64,000 nucleotides of DNA, taken from contig JBFLXA010000008.1 of NCBI GenBank assembly GCA_040757575.1, positions 82,439-146,438 on the forward strand, read 5' to 3'. Below, one piece after another: positions 1-6,978 of the stretch (positions are counted from its first letter, which is position 1; each line of letters begins with the position of its first letter). The position numbers were made by a program, and so were the translations under genes. This DNA comes from PFJX01 sp040757575 (lineage in GTDB: Bacteria > Pseudomonadota > Gammaproteobacteria > Burkholderiales > Thiobacillaceae). The notes under the pieces were generated by a model. The model made no database searches. It was not told where the DNA came from and saw only the letters and a program-made list of their open reading frames with translations.

Positions 1-164
1 ACGAACGCGACGTCCTTCTGTCCGAGGCAGAAGACGAGTTGCGCCGTCGGGGTGCAGTGCGGGATGGCGACCTGATCCTCCTGACCATCGGCGAACCCAT
101 CGGCAAGCCGGGTGGCACCAACACCCTGAAAATCGTACGCGTCGGCGAGCGCAAAAAAGCGTAA
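1..164 (+). CDS. pyk: pyruvate kinase, C-terminal fragment
   Basis: Last 53 residues of a reading frame that enters from the left edge of the window. Pyruvate kinase makes pyruvate and ATP from phosphoenolpyruvate and ADP in the cytoplasm. The visible part contains GDLILLTIGEPIGKPGGTN followed by KIVRVG, which matches the end of the C-terminal allosteric domain, and the frame stops at TAA 162-164. It lies 37 bases upstream of fba in the same direction, which pairs two glycolytic genes. The catalytic barrel is outside the window, so only the family can be called. Confidence 0.85.
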   Translation, partial: ERDVLLSEAEDELRRRGAVRDGDLILLTIGEPIGKPGGTNTLKIVRVGERKKA

Positions 165-201
165 GCCCTGAACCTATTATTTCTTTAAGGAGAAACAACA
201 G

Positions 202-1269
202 ATGGCTCTGATTTCCCTGCGTCAACTGCTGGACCATGCCGCCGAGCACGGCTATGGCCTGCCCGCCTTCAACGTCAACAATATGGAACAGGTCCAGGCC
301 ATCATGCAGGCCGCTGCCGCCGTGGACAGCCCGGTGATCCTGCAAGGTTCCGCCGGCGCCCGCTCCTATGCTGGCGAGCCCTTCCTGCGCCACCTGATCC
401 TGGCCGCCCTGGAACAGTATCCCCAGATCCCCGTGTGCATGCACCAGGACCACGGTGCCAGCCCCGACGTCTGCTTCCGTTCCATCCAGTCCGGCTTCAG
501 CTCCGTGATGATGGACGGCTCCCTGATGGCCGACGGCAAGACCCCCTCCAGCTACGAATACAACGTCGACACCACCCGCAAGGTGGCCGAACTGGCCCAT
601 GCCTGCGGCGTGTCCGTTGAAGGCGAACTGGGCTGCCTGGGTTCCCTGGAAACCGGCAAGATGGGCGAGGAAGACGGCCACGGTGCCGAGGGCGAGCTGG
701 ACCACTCCATGCTGCTGACCGACCCGGACGAAGCTGCAGACTTTGTCTCCAAGACCAAGGTGGACGCCCTGGCCATTGCCATCGGCACCTCCCACGGCGC
801 CTACAAGTTCACCCAGAAGCCCACCGGCAAGGTGCTGCGCATCGACCGCGTCAAGGAAATCCACCAGCGCATCCCCAACGTGCACCTGGTGATGCACGGA
901 TCCTCCTCCGTGCCGGAAGACTGGCTCGCCATCATCAACAGCTACGGCGGCGACATGGGCCAGACCTATGGCGTGCCCGTGGAAGAGATCGTGGAAGGCA
1001 TCAAGAACGGCGTGCGCAAGGTGAACATCGATACCGACCTGCGCATGGCCTCCACCGGAGCCATTCGCAAGCACCTGGCCGAAAACAAGGCCAACTTCGA
1101 CCCCCGCAAGTTCTTCAAGGACGCCACCAAGGCCATGAGCGGCATCTGCAAGGCCCGCTACGAAGCCTTCGGTTCCGCCGGCATGGCCAGCAAGATGGGC
1201 AAGATCTTCAACCTGGACGAGATGCACCAGCGCTACGCCAAGGGTGAGCTGGATCCCAAGATCAACTAA
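202..1269 (+). CDS. fba: class II fructose-1,6-bisphosphate aldolase
   Basis: Zinc-dependent aldolase of 355 aa that interconverts fructose-1,6-bisphosphate with dihydroxyacetone phosphate and glyceraldehyde-3-phosphate, serving glycolysis, gluconeogenesis and, in autotrophs, the Calvin cycle. The motif HQDHG at residues 81-85 carries the catalytic Asp and a zinc-binding His. The segment GELGCLGSLETGKMGEEDGH is the long-form class II signature, and AIGTSHGAYK supplies further active-site residues. The length suits the long (CbbA-like) subgroup common in beta- and gammaproteobacteria. The start is set by AAGGAG at about 189-194. An intrinsic terminator follows directly, so this ends the pyk-fba unit. 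Confidence 0.95.
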   Translation: MALISLRQLLDHAAEHGYGLPAFNVNNMEQVQAIMQAAAAVDSPVILQGSAGARSYAGEPFLRHLILAALEQYPQIPVCMHQDHGASPDVCFRSIQSGFSSVMMDGSLMADGKTPSSYEYNVDTTRKVAELAHACGVSVEGELGCLGSLETGKMGEEDGHGAEGELDHSMLLTDPDEAADFVSKTKVDALAIAIGTSHGAYKFTQKPTGKVLRIDRVKEIHQRIPNVHLVMHGSSSVPEDWLAIINSYGGDMGQTYGVPVEEIVEGIKNGVRKVNIDTDLRMASTGAIRKHLAENKANFDPRKFFKDATKAMSGICKARYEAFGSAGMASKMGKIFNLDEMHQRYAKGELDPKIN

Positions 1270-1297
1270 GTCGCCTACTGGTTTGAACTCTGTTGAC

Positions 1298-1325
1298 AGC
1301 GGCCCCGAGTGGGCCGCTTTTTGTT
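1298..1325 (+). terminator. intrinsic terminator of fba
   Basis: Perfect 8-bp stem AGCGGCCC (1298-1305) and GGGCCGCT (1311-1318) around a CGAGT loop, followed by a T run. It lies in the 80-base gap before the next gene, so the apparent TTG start at 1293 of the next frame is inside the terminator and was rejected. Confidence 0.85.
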
Positions 1326-1349
1326 TCCTTTCAGGAGCCCGACCGGTCC

Positions 1350-1793
1350 ATGACCCTAGCCAAGCCACGTCAAGCCCGTAAACGGGTTTTGCTCGCCCTG
1401 TCTAGCGGCAAGCTGGCACGGGAGGTACAGCAGGCGGCCGTGCGTGCCTGCGTGCATTTCCGAACGCCGGTGGATATTCTGCTGACTGACGTGCTCAGCC
1501 CGGATTCCAGGCTTCCGGCCCCCCTCATGCTGCGCCTGGAGCACAGCGGCCTGGATTACCGGTTTGCCCAGACGGAGCAGAACCTGTCCCGGGCCATCCG
1601 CAATTACCTGGCCCGGGGCCGCGCCCCCAGCACTGTCATCGTCACCGAATCCAAGCTACTGGATAGCGTCTGCATGGAGGCCATCCAGACCGGACAGCAT
1701 GAACTCGTCGACCTATCCCAACCCTTCAAACCGGTCTCGCCGGACAAGGCAGACAACGGACATTCACACCCCAGCCACCTGCTGCTCGCATGA
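1350..1793 (+). CDS. hypothetical protein, small alpha/beta
   Basis: Predicted 147-aa soluble protein that I do not recognise. It starts basic (KPRQARKRVLLALSSGK), then alternates predicted strands (VDILLTDVL, STVIVTES) with helices (KLAREVQQAAVRAC, LSRAIRNYLARG). This would suit a small Rossmann-like or universal-stress-like fold, but no diagnostic motif is seen. There is no signal peptide or membrane segment. ATG 1350 was chosen because the longer frame from TTG 1293 runs through the fba terminator; AGGAG at about 1333 is rather far upstream. Its stop overlaps the purC start by 4 bases (ATGA), so the two are translationally coupled, although nothing in the sequence ties it to purine synthesis. 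Confidence 0.6.
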   Translation: MTLAKPRQARKRVLLALSSGKLAREVQQAAVRACVHFRTPVDILLTDVLSPDSRLPAPLMLRLEHSGLDYRFAQTEQNLSRAIRNYLARGRAPSTVIVTESKLLDSVCMEAIQTGQHELVDLSQPFKPVSPDKADNGHSHPSHLLLA

Positions 1794-2671
1794 ACGACGC
1801 CCTCTACGAATCCCACATCAGTTCCCTGCCCCTTATCCACAAGGGCAAGGTCCGCGACATCTATGCTATCGATGACCAGCGCATGCTGATCGTCACCACC
1901 GATCGGCTTTCAGCCTTCGACGTCGTCATGCCCACCCCCATTCCCGGCAAGGGGAAGGTGCTCACGGCGGTGGCCGATTTCTGGTTTGACCGCCTGGCGT
2001 CCATCCTGCCCAACCAGTTGACGGGAGAGCGTCCCGAGGACTTCGTCACCCCCCAGGAGCAAGACCAGGTTCGGGGGCGCGCCGTGGTGGTCAAGCGCCT
2101 CAAGGCCCTGCCAGTGGAAGCCATCGTACGGGGCTACCTGGTGGGGTCCGGCTGGGCGGATTACCAGAAGACGGGGCGGGTCTGCGGCATTGATTTACCC
2201 GCCGGCCTGCAACAGGCCGGTAAATTGCCCGAACCCCTCTTCACTCCCTCCACCAAGGCAGCGGTGGGGGAACACGACGAGAACATCGACTACGCCCAGT
2301 GCGAACAACTGCTGGGTCCGGACCTGGCCGCCCGGGTCCGGGACGCCGCCATTGGCCTGTACAAGGCGGCAGCAGACTACGCCCTCACCAAGGGCATCAT
2401 CATCGCCGACACCAAGTTCGAGTTCGGCCTGGACGCCAACGGCACCCTCACCCTCATCGATGAGGTGCTGACCCCGGATTCCTCCCGTTTCTGGCCCCTG
2501 GACGAATACCGGGTGGGCAGCAACCCACCCAGCTTCGACAAGCAGTACGTGCGGGACTGGCTCTCCGCCTCCGGCTGGAACAAACAGCCCCCAGGTCCGG
2601 CACTGCCCCCCGACGTGGTGGCCAAGACGGCAGAAAAATACGCCGAAGCCCTGCGCCGCCTCACCACATAA
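1790..2671 (+). CDS. purC: phosphoribosylaminoimidazole-succinocarboxamide synthase
   Basis: SAICAR synthetase of 293 aa. It ligates aspartate to CAIR with ATP in de novo purine synthesis. The N-terminal KGKVRDIYAIDD (residues 18-29) is the nucleotide-binding signature, LSAFDVVMP and VEAIVRGYLVGSGW follow, and the C-terminal half has IIIADTKFEFG and the catalytic-region motif EVLTPDSSRFW. The length matches the longer single-domain form seen in many proteobacteria. It overlaps the upstream hypothetical gene by 4 bases. A short hairpin (CGGGC-TTT-GCCCG, 2675-2687) follows the stop without a T run. Confidence 0.95.
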   Translation: MNDALYESHISSLPLIHKGKVRDIYAIDDQRMLIVTTDRLSAFDVVMPTPIPGKGKVLTAVADFWFDRLASILPNQLTGERPEDFVTPQEQDQVRGRAVVVKRLKALPVEAIVRGYLVGSGWADYQKTGRVCGIDLPAGLQQAGKLPEPLFTPSTKAAVGEHDENIDYAQCEQLLGPDLAARVRDAAIGLYKAAADYALTKGIIIADTKFEFGLDANGTLTLIDEVLTPDSSRFWPLDEYRVGSNPPSFDKQYVRDWLSASGWNKQPPGPALPPDVVAKTAEKYAEALRRLTT

Positions 2672-2692
2672 ATTCGGGCTTTGCCCGCCCCT

Positions 2693-2856
2693 AGGAGCCT
2701 GCCGGACTTTGGAATCGTCGGCTGCAAACCGCCCCAACCGGTCCATTTTTTGCCGCTTTCTTGGGCAATAGTTCGACCATTACCCGGCAAATCGCCAACA
2801 ACTGTCCTCGGCGGGGAGAATTTTCGCTTTCGACGATCAAAGTCCGGCAGGCTCCT
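2693..2856. repeat. MITE-like element with long terminal inverted repeats
   Basis: The left arm (2693-2720) and right arm (2831-2856) are inverted copies. The outer 19 bases, AGGAGCCTGCCGGACTTTG, are identical, and ATCGTCG follows in both after a 2-base insertion in the left arm. The 110-base interior codes for nothing recognisable. Size and structure suit a non-autonomous transposable element or a large structured repeat. No clear target duplication is visible. The right end stops 5 bases before the rnpB -10 box. The family is unknown to me. Confidence 0.65.
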
Positions 2857-2860
2857 GGCC

Positions 2861-2866
2861 TATACT
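2861..2866 (+). promoter_or_regulatory. -10 box of the rnpB promoter
   Basis: TATACT at 2861-2866 lies about 7 bases before the predicted 5' end of RNase P RNA. No good -35 hexamer is present at 16-18 bases spacing; that stretch falls inside the right arm of the inverted-repeat element. Confidence 0.6.
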
Positions 2867-2872
2867 CCGGGC

Positions 2873-3257
2873 CGGGAGTCGGCCAGACAGTCGCCGTGTC
2901 TACGGACATGGAGGAAAGTCCGGGCTCCATAGGGCAGGGTGCCAGGTAACGCCTGGGCGCTATAAGTCGGGACATCGTCCCGGCCCAAGGCGACGGAAAG
3001 TGCAACAGAAACATACCGCCGATGGTTCAGCAATGAACACAGGCAAGGGTGAAATCGTGCGGTAAGAGCGCACGGCCCCGCTGGCAACAGCGGTGGCGGG
3101 CAAACCCCACCCGGAGCAAGGCCAAATAGGCAGACACGCCCTCCGGGGCACCGGCGGCCCGCCGGAGTCTGCGGGTAGGCTGCTTGAGGCGGCGAGTGAT
3201 CGTCGTCCCAGATGAATGACTGTCCACGACAGAACCCGGCTTATCGGCCGACTCCCC
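2873..3257 (+). ncRNA. rnpB: RNase P RNA, bacterial class A
   Basis: Catalytic RNA of RNase P, which trims the 5' leader from tRNA precursors. The 5' and 3' ends pair as the P1 helix (GGGAGTCGGCC at 2874-2884 with GGCCGACTCCC at 3246-3256). Conserved core segments are visible: GAGGAAAGTCCGGGCTCC near 2910 (CR-I), and AGAACCCGGCTTATCGGCC at the 3' end (CR-V). The length near 385 nt is normal for class A. Small reading frames across this interval are spurious. It is transcribed toward mraZ but separated from it by hairpins. Confidence 0.95.
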
Positions 3258-3314
3258 CTCATCACTTCTCCCCCTCAAGGGGCTGGCCACCCTTGGCCTC
3301 CACTTCACCCCACT

Positions 3315-3368
3315 ACTTAAAGTTCAACTTTAAGTTAATGGGCTACATGCCCATTTCAATTGACTTTT
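3315..3368 (+). terminator. tandem hairpins, probable rnpB terminator region
   Basis: Two adjacent hairpins: ACTTAAAGT (3315-3323) with ACTTTAAGT (3327-3335), and AATGGGC (3337-3343) with GCCCATT (3349-3355). A T-rich stretch (GACTTTTT) follows about 8 bases later. They lie between rnpB and the dcw promoter and plausibly insulate the two units. The stretch 3258-3314 and 3369-3429 shows nothing else that I can name. Confidence 0.45.
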
Positions 3369-3429
3369 TAGGCACACCGGTGAAACGCGTAAGTCTTTGA
3401 AGTCATTGAATTTTTTTTCCAACTTCAGC

Positions 3430-3458
3430 TTGACCGTGGGAATCAGTGTTCATATAGT
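3430..3458 (+). promoter_or_regulatory. sigma-70 promoter of the dcw cluster
   Basis: TTGACC (3430-3435) and TATAGT (3453-3458) are separated by exactly 17 bases and lie about 70 bases upstream of mraZ. Both hexamers are close to consensus. The GTGG boxes of the putative MraZ operator overlap the spacer and the -10 box, which fits autorepression. Confidence 0.75.
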
Positions 3459-3501
3459 GGGAGGGAGTGGGAAATCGTGTGATCTGGTGGTACATCGTGG
3501 A
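3436..3501 (+). promoter_or_regulatory. array of MraZ-type operator boxes
   Basis: GTGG or GTGT tetramers begin at 3436, 3446, 3457, 3467, 3477, 3487 and 3497. The spacing is one helical turn (10 bases) throughout, except for a single 11-base step at the -10 box. MraZ of E. coli binds TGGGN direct repeats with 5-base spacers in front of its own gene, so this longer array upstream of mraZ is a strong operator candidate. Confidence 0.7.
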
Positions 3502-3525
3502 TCACAAAAAGGGGTGTGAGGAGAC

Positions 3526-3999
3526 ATGTTCAGAGGTTCGACCCAGCTGGCCTTGGACGGGAAAGGACGTTTGTCCATCCCGGCCAAATACCGTGAGCGC
3601 CTGATGGCGCGTTGCGGTGGTCATCTCATGCTGACGGCGGACCCAACCAACGGCTGCCTCCTGCTCTACCCCTACCCGGAATGGGAAATCATCGAACGTC
3701 AGATCAATGCCCTGCCGGGCATGGACCCGGTCACCCGCCAGTTGAAGATGCTGGTGGTGGGGTCTGCGGAAGAGCTGGAGATGGATTCTGCCGGCCGCAT
3801 CCTGGTACCGCCCATGCTGCGCAAGTACGCCCGGCTGGATAAGGATGTGGTGCTGGTGGGGCAGGACAAGAAATTCGCCCTGTGGAGCGAGGCTGCCTGG
3901 CTGAGCCTATTCGAGCAGGCCGCCCAGTTGCCTGAAATGCTGAACGAAGCTGCTCGCAACGGCAGTCTGCCCGAGGAGTTGAAAGGCTTCTCGCTTTAA
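3526..3999 (+). CDS. mraZ: transcriptional regulator MraZ
   Basis: 157-aa DNA-binding regulator with two SpoVT/AbrB-like half-domains; the family forms rings that read tandem operator repeats and represses the dcw operon. Diagnostic segments are MFRGSTQLALDGKGRLSIPAKYRE at the N-terminus, given here in part, and MDSAGRILVPPMLRKYA near residue 86, each a DxxGRhxhP motif. The length is typical. GAGGAG precedes the start. It is first in the cluster, downstream of a promoter covered by repeated GTGG boxes, and is followed 2 bases later by rsmH. Confidence 0.95.
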   Translation: MFRGSTQLALDGKGRLSIPAKYRERLMARCGGHLMLTADPTNGCLLLYPYPEWEIIERQINALPGMDPVTRQLKMLVVGSAEELEMDSAGRILVPPMLRKYARLDKDVVLVGQDKKFALWSEAAWLSLFEQAAQLPEMLNEAARNGSLPEELKGFSL

Positions 4000-4001
4000 G
4001 G

Positions 4002-4967
4002 GTGGTGGCAGTGGACAAGGCGTCAACCCACGTCACCGTCCTGCTGGAGGAAGCGGTGGCGGCATTGAACATCCGGCCGGACGGCGTCTACGTGGACGCC
4101 ACCTTCGGCCGGGGGGGGCATAGCCGGGCGATCCTGGCGCGGTTGGGGCCCGCCGGACGGCTGTTGGCCCTGGACCGGGACCCGGCGGCGGTGGCAGCCG
4201 GTGCGTTGCTGACGGACGAGCGGTTCCGTCTGATCCACGCGGCCTTTTCGGCCCTGGGGCAGGCGGTGCAGGAACAAGGTCTTAACCAGGTGGACGGTGT
4301 GCTGTTCGACCTGGGGGTGTCCAGTCCCCAACTGGACGAGGCGGCGCGGGGTTTCAGTTTCCGTTTTGACGCCCCGCTGGATATGCGCATGGACACCACC
4401 CGGGGCATGACAGCCGCCGAGTGGTTGAACCAGGCATCTGAAGAGGAGATTGCAAAGGTTGTCCGGGACTATGGCGAAGAGCGGTTTGCTCGGCAGGTTG
4501 CGCGAGCGGTTGTTAAGACAAGGGCCGAAACGCCCCTGGCGACAACCCGTCAGCTTGCCACGCTGGTCGCAGGCGCCGTGCGCACCCGGGAAAGGGGCCA
4601 GGATCCGGCCACCCGCACCTTTCAGGCTGTGCGGATTTTCGTTAACCGGGAGCTTGAAGAGATTGAACAGACGCTCCCGCAAGCCGTGTCGCTCTTGAAA
4701 CCGGGAGGGCGACTGGCCGTGATCAGCTTCCATTCCCTCGAAGACCGTCTGGTCAAACACTTCATGCGCGCTGAGTCTGCCGGGGAACAACTGCCGCCGG
4801 AAATCCCCGTCACCGCCGACGCCCTTCGTGCCGGCCGTCTGCGCCTGGTGGGCAAGGCCATCCGTCCGGGGGACGACGAATGCCGGGCCAACCCTCGTGC
4901 CCGCAGCGCCACCTTGCGGGTGGCGGAGCGCACTGGCAGTGGATTGGAGGCGCCATGGTCAAGCTGA
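4002..4967 (+). CDS. rsmH: 16S rRNA (cytosine1402-N4)-methyltransferase RsmH
   Basis: SAM-dependent enzyme that methylates N4 of C1402 in the decoding centre of 16S rRNA (formerly MraW). The SAM motif VDATFGRGGHS is at residues 31-41, followed by LALDRDPAA, then GVLFDLGVSSPQLDEA and FDAPLDMRMD, all hallmarks of the family, with VISFHSLEDRLVK near the end. It is 321 aa if read from GTG 4002. GTG 4011 is equally possible, because AAGGG at 3998-4002 has better spacing to it. Its last 13 bases overlap ftsL. Confidence 0.93.
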   Translation: MVAVDKASTHVTVLLEEAVAALNIRPDGVYVDATFGRGGHSRAILARLGPAGRLLALDRDPAAVAAGALLTDERFRLIHAAFSALGQAVQEQGLNQVDGVLFDLGVSSPQLDEAARGFSFRFDAPLDMRMDTTRGMTAAEWLNQASEEEIAKVVRDYGEERFARQVARAVVKTRAETPLATTRQLATLVAGAVRTRERGQDPATRTFQAVRIFVNRELEEIEQTLPQAVSLLKPGGRLAVISFHSLEDRLVKHFMRAESAGEQLPPEIPVTADALRAGRLRLVGKAIRPGDDECRANPRARSATLRVAERTGSGLEAPWSS

Positions 4968-5224
4968 ACCTGATGTTGCTCCTGGTGCTGCTGGTCTGCG
5001 CCCTTGCCGTCGTCTCAGCGCGCCATCAGGCGCGCAAATTCTTTGTGGAACTTCAGGCCGAGCAGGCCCGGGCCAGGGAACTGGACATCGAATGGGGCCG
5101 CCTGCAACTGGAGATCTCAACCTGGCTGATGCACAACCGGGTGGAGGAAGTGGCCCGGGGGCGGTTGAGCATGGCCGTGCCAGACCCGCGCCGGGTATAT
5201 GTGCTGGAAGGGGGCAGACAGTGA
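4955..5224 (+). CDS. ftsL: cell division protein FtsL
   Basis: 89-aa bitopic divisome protein. A short N-terminus is followed by one membrane segment (about residues 4-22, rich in L and V) and a periplasmic coiled coil (about 25-65) that pairs with FtsB and FtsQ. ATG 4955 was chosen over upstream Met codons because it puts the membrane segment at the N-terminus and has GGAGG just upstream. It starts inside the end of rsmH and its stop overlaps the ftsI start (GTGA). Confidence 0.85.
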   Translation: MVKLNLMLLLVLLVCALAVVSARHQARKFFVELQAEQARARELDIEWGRLQLEISTWLMHNRVEEVARGRLSMAVPDPRRVYVLEGGRQ

Positions 5225-6978
5225 AACCCCGCCGAGCCCAGAACACCCACGCCCAGGACCATCCCCTGCTGCGCCTGGATCTCCAGCGCTGGCGCCAACG
5301 CCTGACCCTGGGGCTGCTGTTCGCCGGCTTTGCAGCCCTGTCCGCCCGGGCAGTCTATCTCCAGGTCTGGAATGACGAGTTCCTGGAAGGCGAAGGGGAG
5401 AAGCGTTCCCAGCGGGTCATTCCCATCCCAGCCTACCGGGGCATGATCACCGACCGCCGGGGCGAACCCCTGGCAGTCAGCACCCCCGTGGAGTCCATCT
5501 GGGCCAACCCCCGGGAAGCCAACCCGACACCGGCCCAGATCCAGGCCCTGGCCAGCATCCTGGAAAAGAACCCGGATCAGGTACGCCGCCAGCTCACGGA
5601 CAAGAGCCGGGCCTTCGTCTACATCGAACGTCTTGTGGAGCCCCACAAGGCAGAGCAAGCCAAGGCCCTGGACATCGTCGGCCTGTACGCCAAACAGGAA
5701 TACCGCCGCTACTACCCCGCTGGCGAAGTGGCCGCCCACATGCTGGGCATCACCAACGTGGAAGACCAGGGCCAGGAAGGCCTGGAGCTTGCCTACCAGA
5801 CATGGCTCACCGGGGAACCCGGATCAGAGCGGGTCATCAAGGACCGGCGCGGCAATGCGGTGGAACGCCTGGAGCGGCTGAAAGCCCCCAAACCCGGCCG
5901 CGATCTGGCCCTGTCTCTCAATCAGCACATCCAGTACCTGGCCTACCGGGAACTGGCTGCCGCAGTGAATGAACACGAGGCCCGGGCCGGGGCGGTGGTA
6001 GTGCTGGACGCCCGCACCGGTGAAATCCTGGCCCTGGCGAACACCCCCAGTTTCAACCCCAACAGCCGCTCCACCTTCTCGCCCGAACGGCTGCGCAACC
6101 GGGCGGTGACGGACGTGTTCGAGCCTGGCTCCACCATGAAACCCCTGCTGGTGGCCGCCGCACTGGAAGCCGGCGTGGTCAAGCCGGAAACCGTCATCGA
6201 CACCGGGCCGGGATGGATGCAGATCGGTGACAAGCGAGTCACCGACGTACACGCCAAGGGGGTGATGACCGTCACCCAGGCCTTGCAGGTCTCCAGCAAC
6301 GTGGCCGTGGCCAAGATCGCCCTGGAAATGCGCAGCGAAGACTACTGGAACCTGCTCAGCCAGGCAGGTCTGGGCAGTCCGCCCAAGTCCGGCTTGCCGG
6401 GGGAGGTGGGGGGACGGCTACGCCCCTATGCCACCTGGCGTCCCATCGAGAAAGCCACCATGGCCTACGGCCACGGCGTCTCCGTGAGCCTGCTGCAACT
6501 GGCCCACGCCTACACCGCCTTTGCCAACGACGGCGTCATGCCCCAGCTCACCGCCCTGCGCCGGGAAGGCCAGGCCATCGGCAACCGGGTCATGGCCCCG
6601 GCCACGGCCCGCTCCGTGCTGTCCATGCTGGAAACCGTCACCCAGAACGGCGGCACCGCCCCCCAGGCCCGGGTGGTGGGCTACCGGGTGGCAGGCAAGA
6701 CCGGCACCGCCCACAAGCTCATCGGCGGCAGCTATGCCCCGGACAAATACATCAGCTCCTTTGTAGGCCTGGCCCCCGCTTCGGACCCGCGCCTGGTGGT
6801 GGCCGTGATGGTGGACGAACCCAGCACCAAAGCCTACTACGGCGGCCTGGTGGCAGCCCCGGTGTTTTCGAAGGTGATGGCCGGCGCCCTGCGCTTCATG
6901 GCCGTACCGCCGGACGCCCCCTTCGACCAGTTCAGTGCGCCCCCTGGGGCCGCGCCTGTGGTGCCGGAGGCGGTATGA
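5221..6978 (+). CDS. ftsI: peptidoglycan D,D-transpeptidase FtsI (PBP3)
   Basis: 585-aa septal transpeptidase that cross-links peptidoglycan during division with FtsW. One N-terminal membrane anchor (about 29-48), a pedestal domain, then a transpeptidase domain with STMK at 304-307 (catalytic Ser304), SSN at 358-360 and KTGT at 493-496. The start is the GTG at 5221, which overlaps the ftsL stop by 4 bases; the open frame continues upstream but there it only shadows ftsL and rsmH. It also overlaps murE by 4 bases. Confidence 0.94.
   Translation: MKPRRAQNTHAQDHPLLRLDLQRWRQRLTLGLLFAGFAALSARAVYLQVWNDEFLEGEGEKRSQRVIPIPAYRGMITDRRGEPLAVSTPVESIWANPREANPTPAQIQALASILEKNPDQVRRQLTDKSRAFVYIERLVEPHKAEQAKALDIVGLYAKQEYRRYYPAGEVAAHMLGITNVEDQGQEGLELAYQTWLTGEPGSERVIKDRRGNAVERLERLKAPKPGRDLALSLNQHIQYLAYRELAAAVNEHEARAGAVVVLDARTGEILALANTPSFNPNSRSTFSPERLRNRAVTDVFEPGSTMKPLLVAAALEAGVVKPETVIDTGPGWMQIGDKRVTDVHAKGVMTVTQALQVSSNVAVAKIALEMRSEDYWNLLSQAGLGSPPKSGLPGEVGGRLRPYATWRPIEKATMAYGHGVSVSLLQLAHAYTAFANDGVMPQLTALRREGQAIGNRVMAPATARSVLSMLETVTQNGGTAPQARVVGYRVAGKTGTAHKLIGGSYAPDKYISSFVGLAPASDPRLVVAVMVDEPSTKAYYGGLVAAPVFSKVMAGALRFMAVPPDAPFDQFSAPPGAAPVVPEAV

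Noticed and set aside
1293..1349. TTG start for the small protein upstream of purC
   Set aside because: The extra codons lie inside the fba terminator hairpin, so ATG 1350 is preferred.
2681..3308. Several 60-107 codon frames over and around rnpB
   Set aside because: They cover a structured RNA and an inverted-repeat element and have no RBS.
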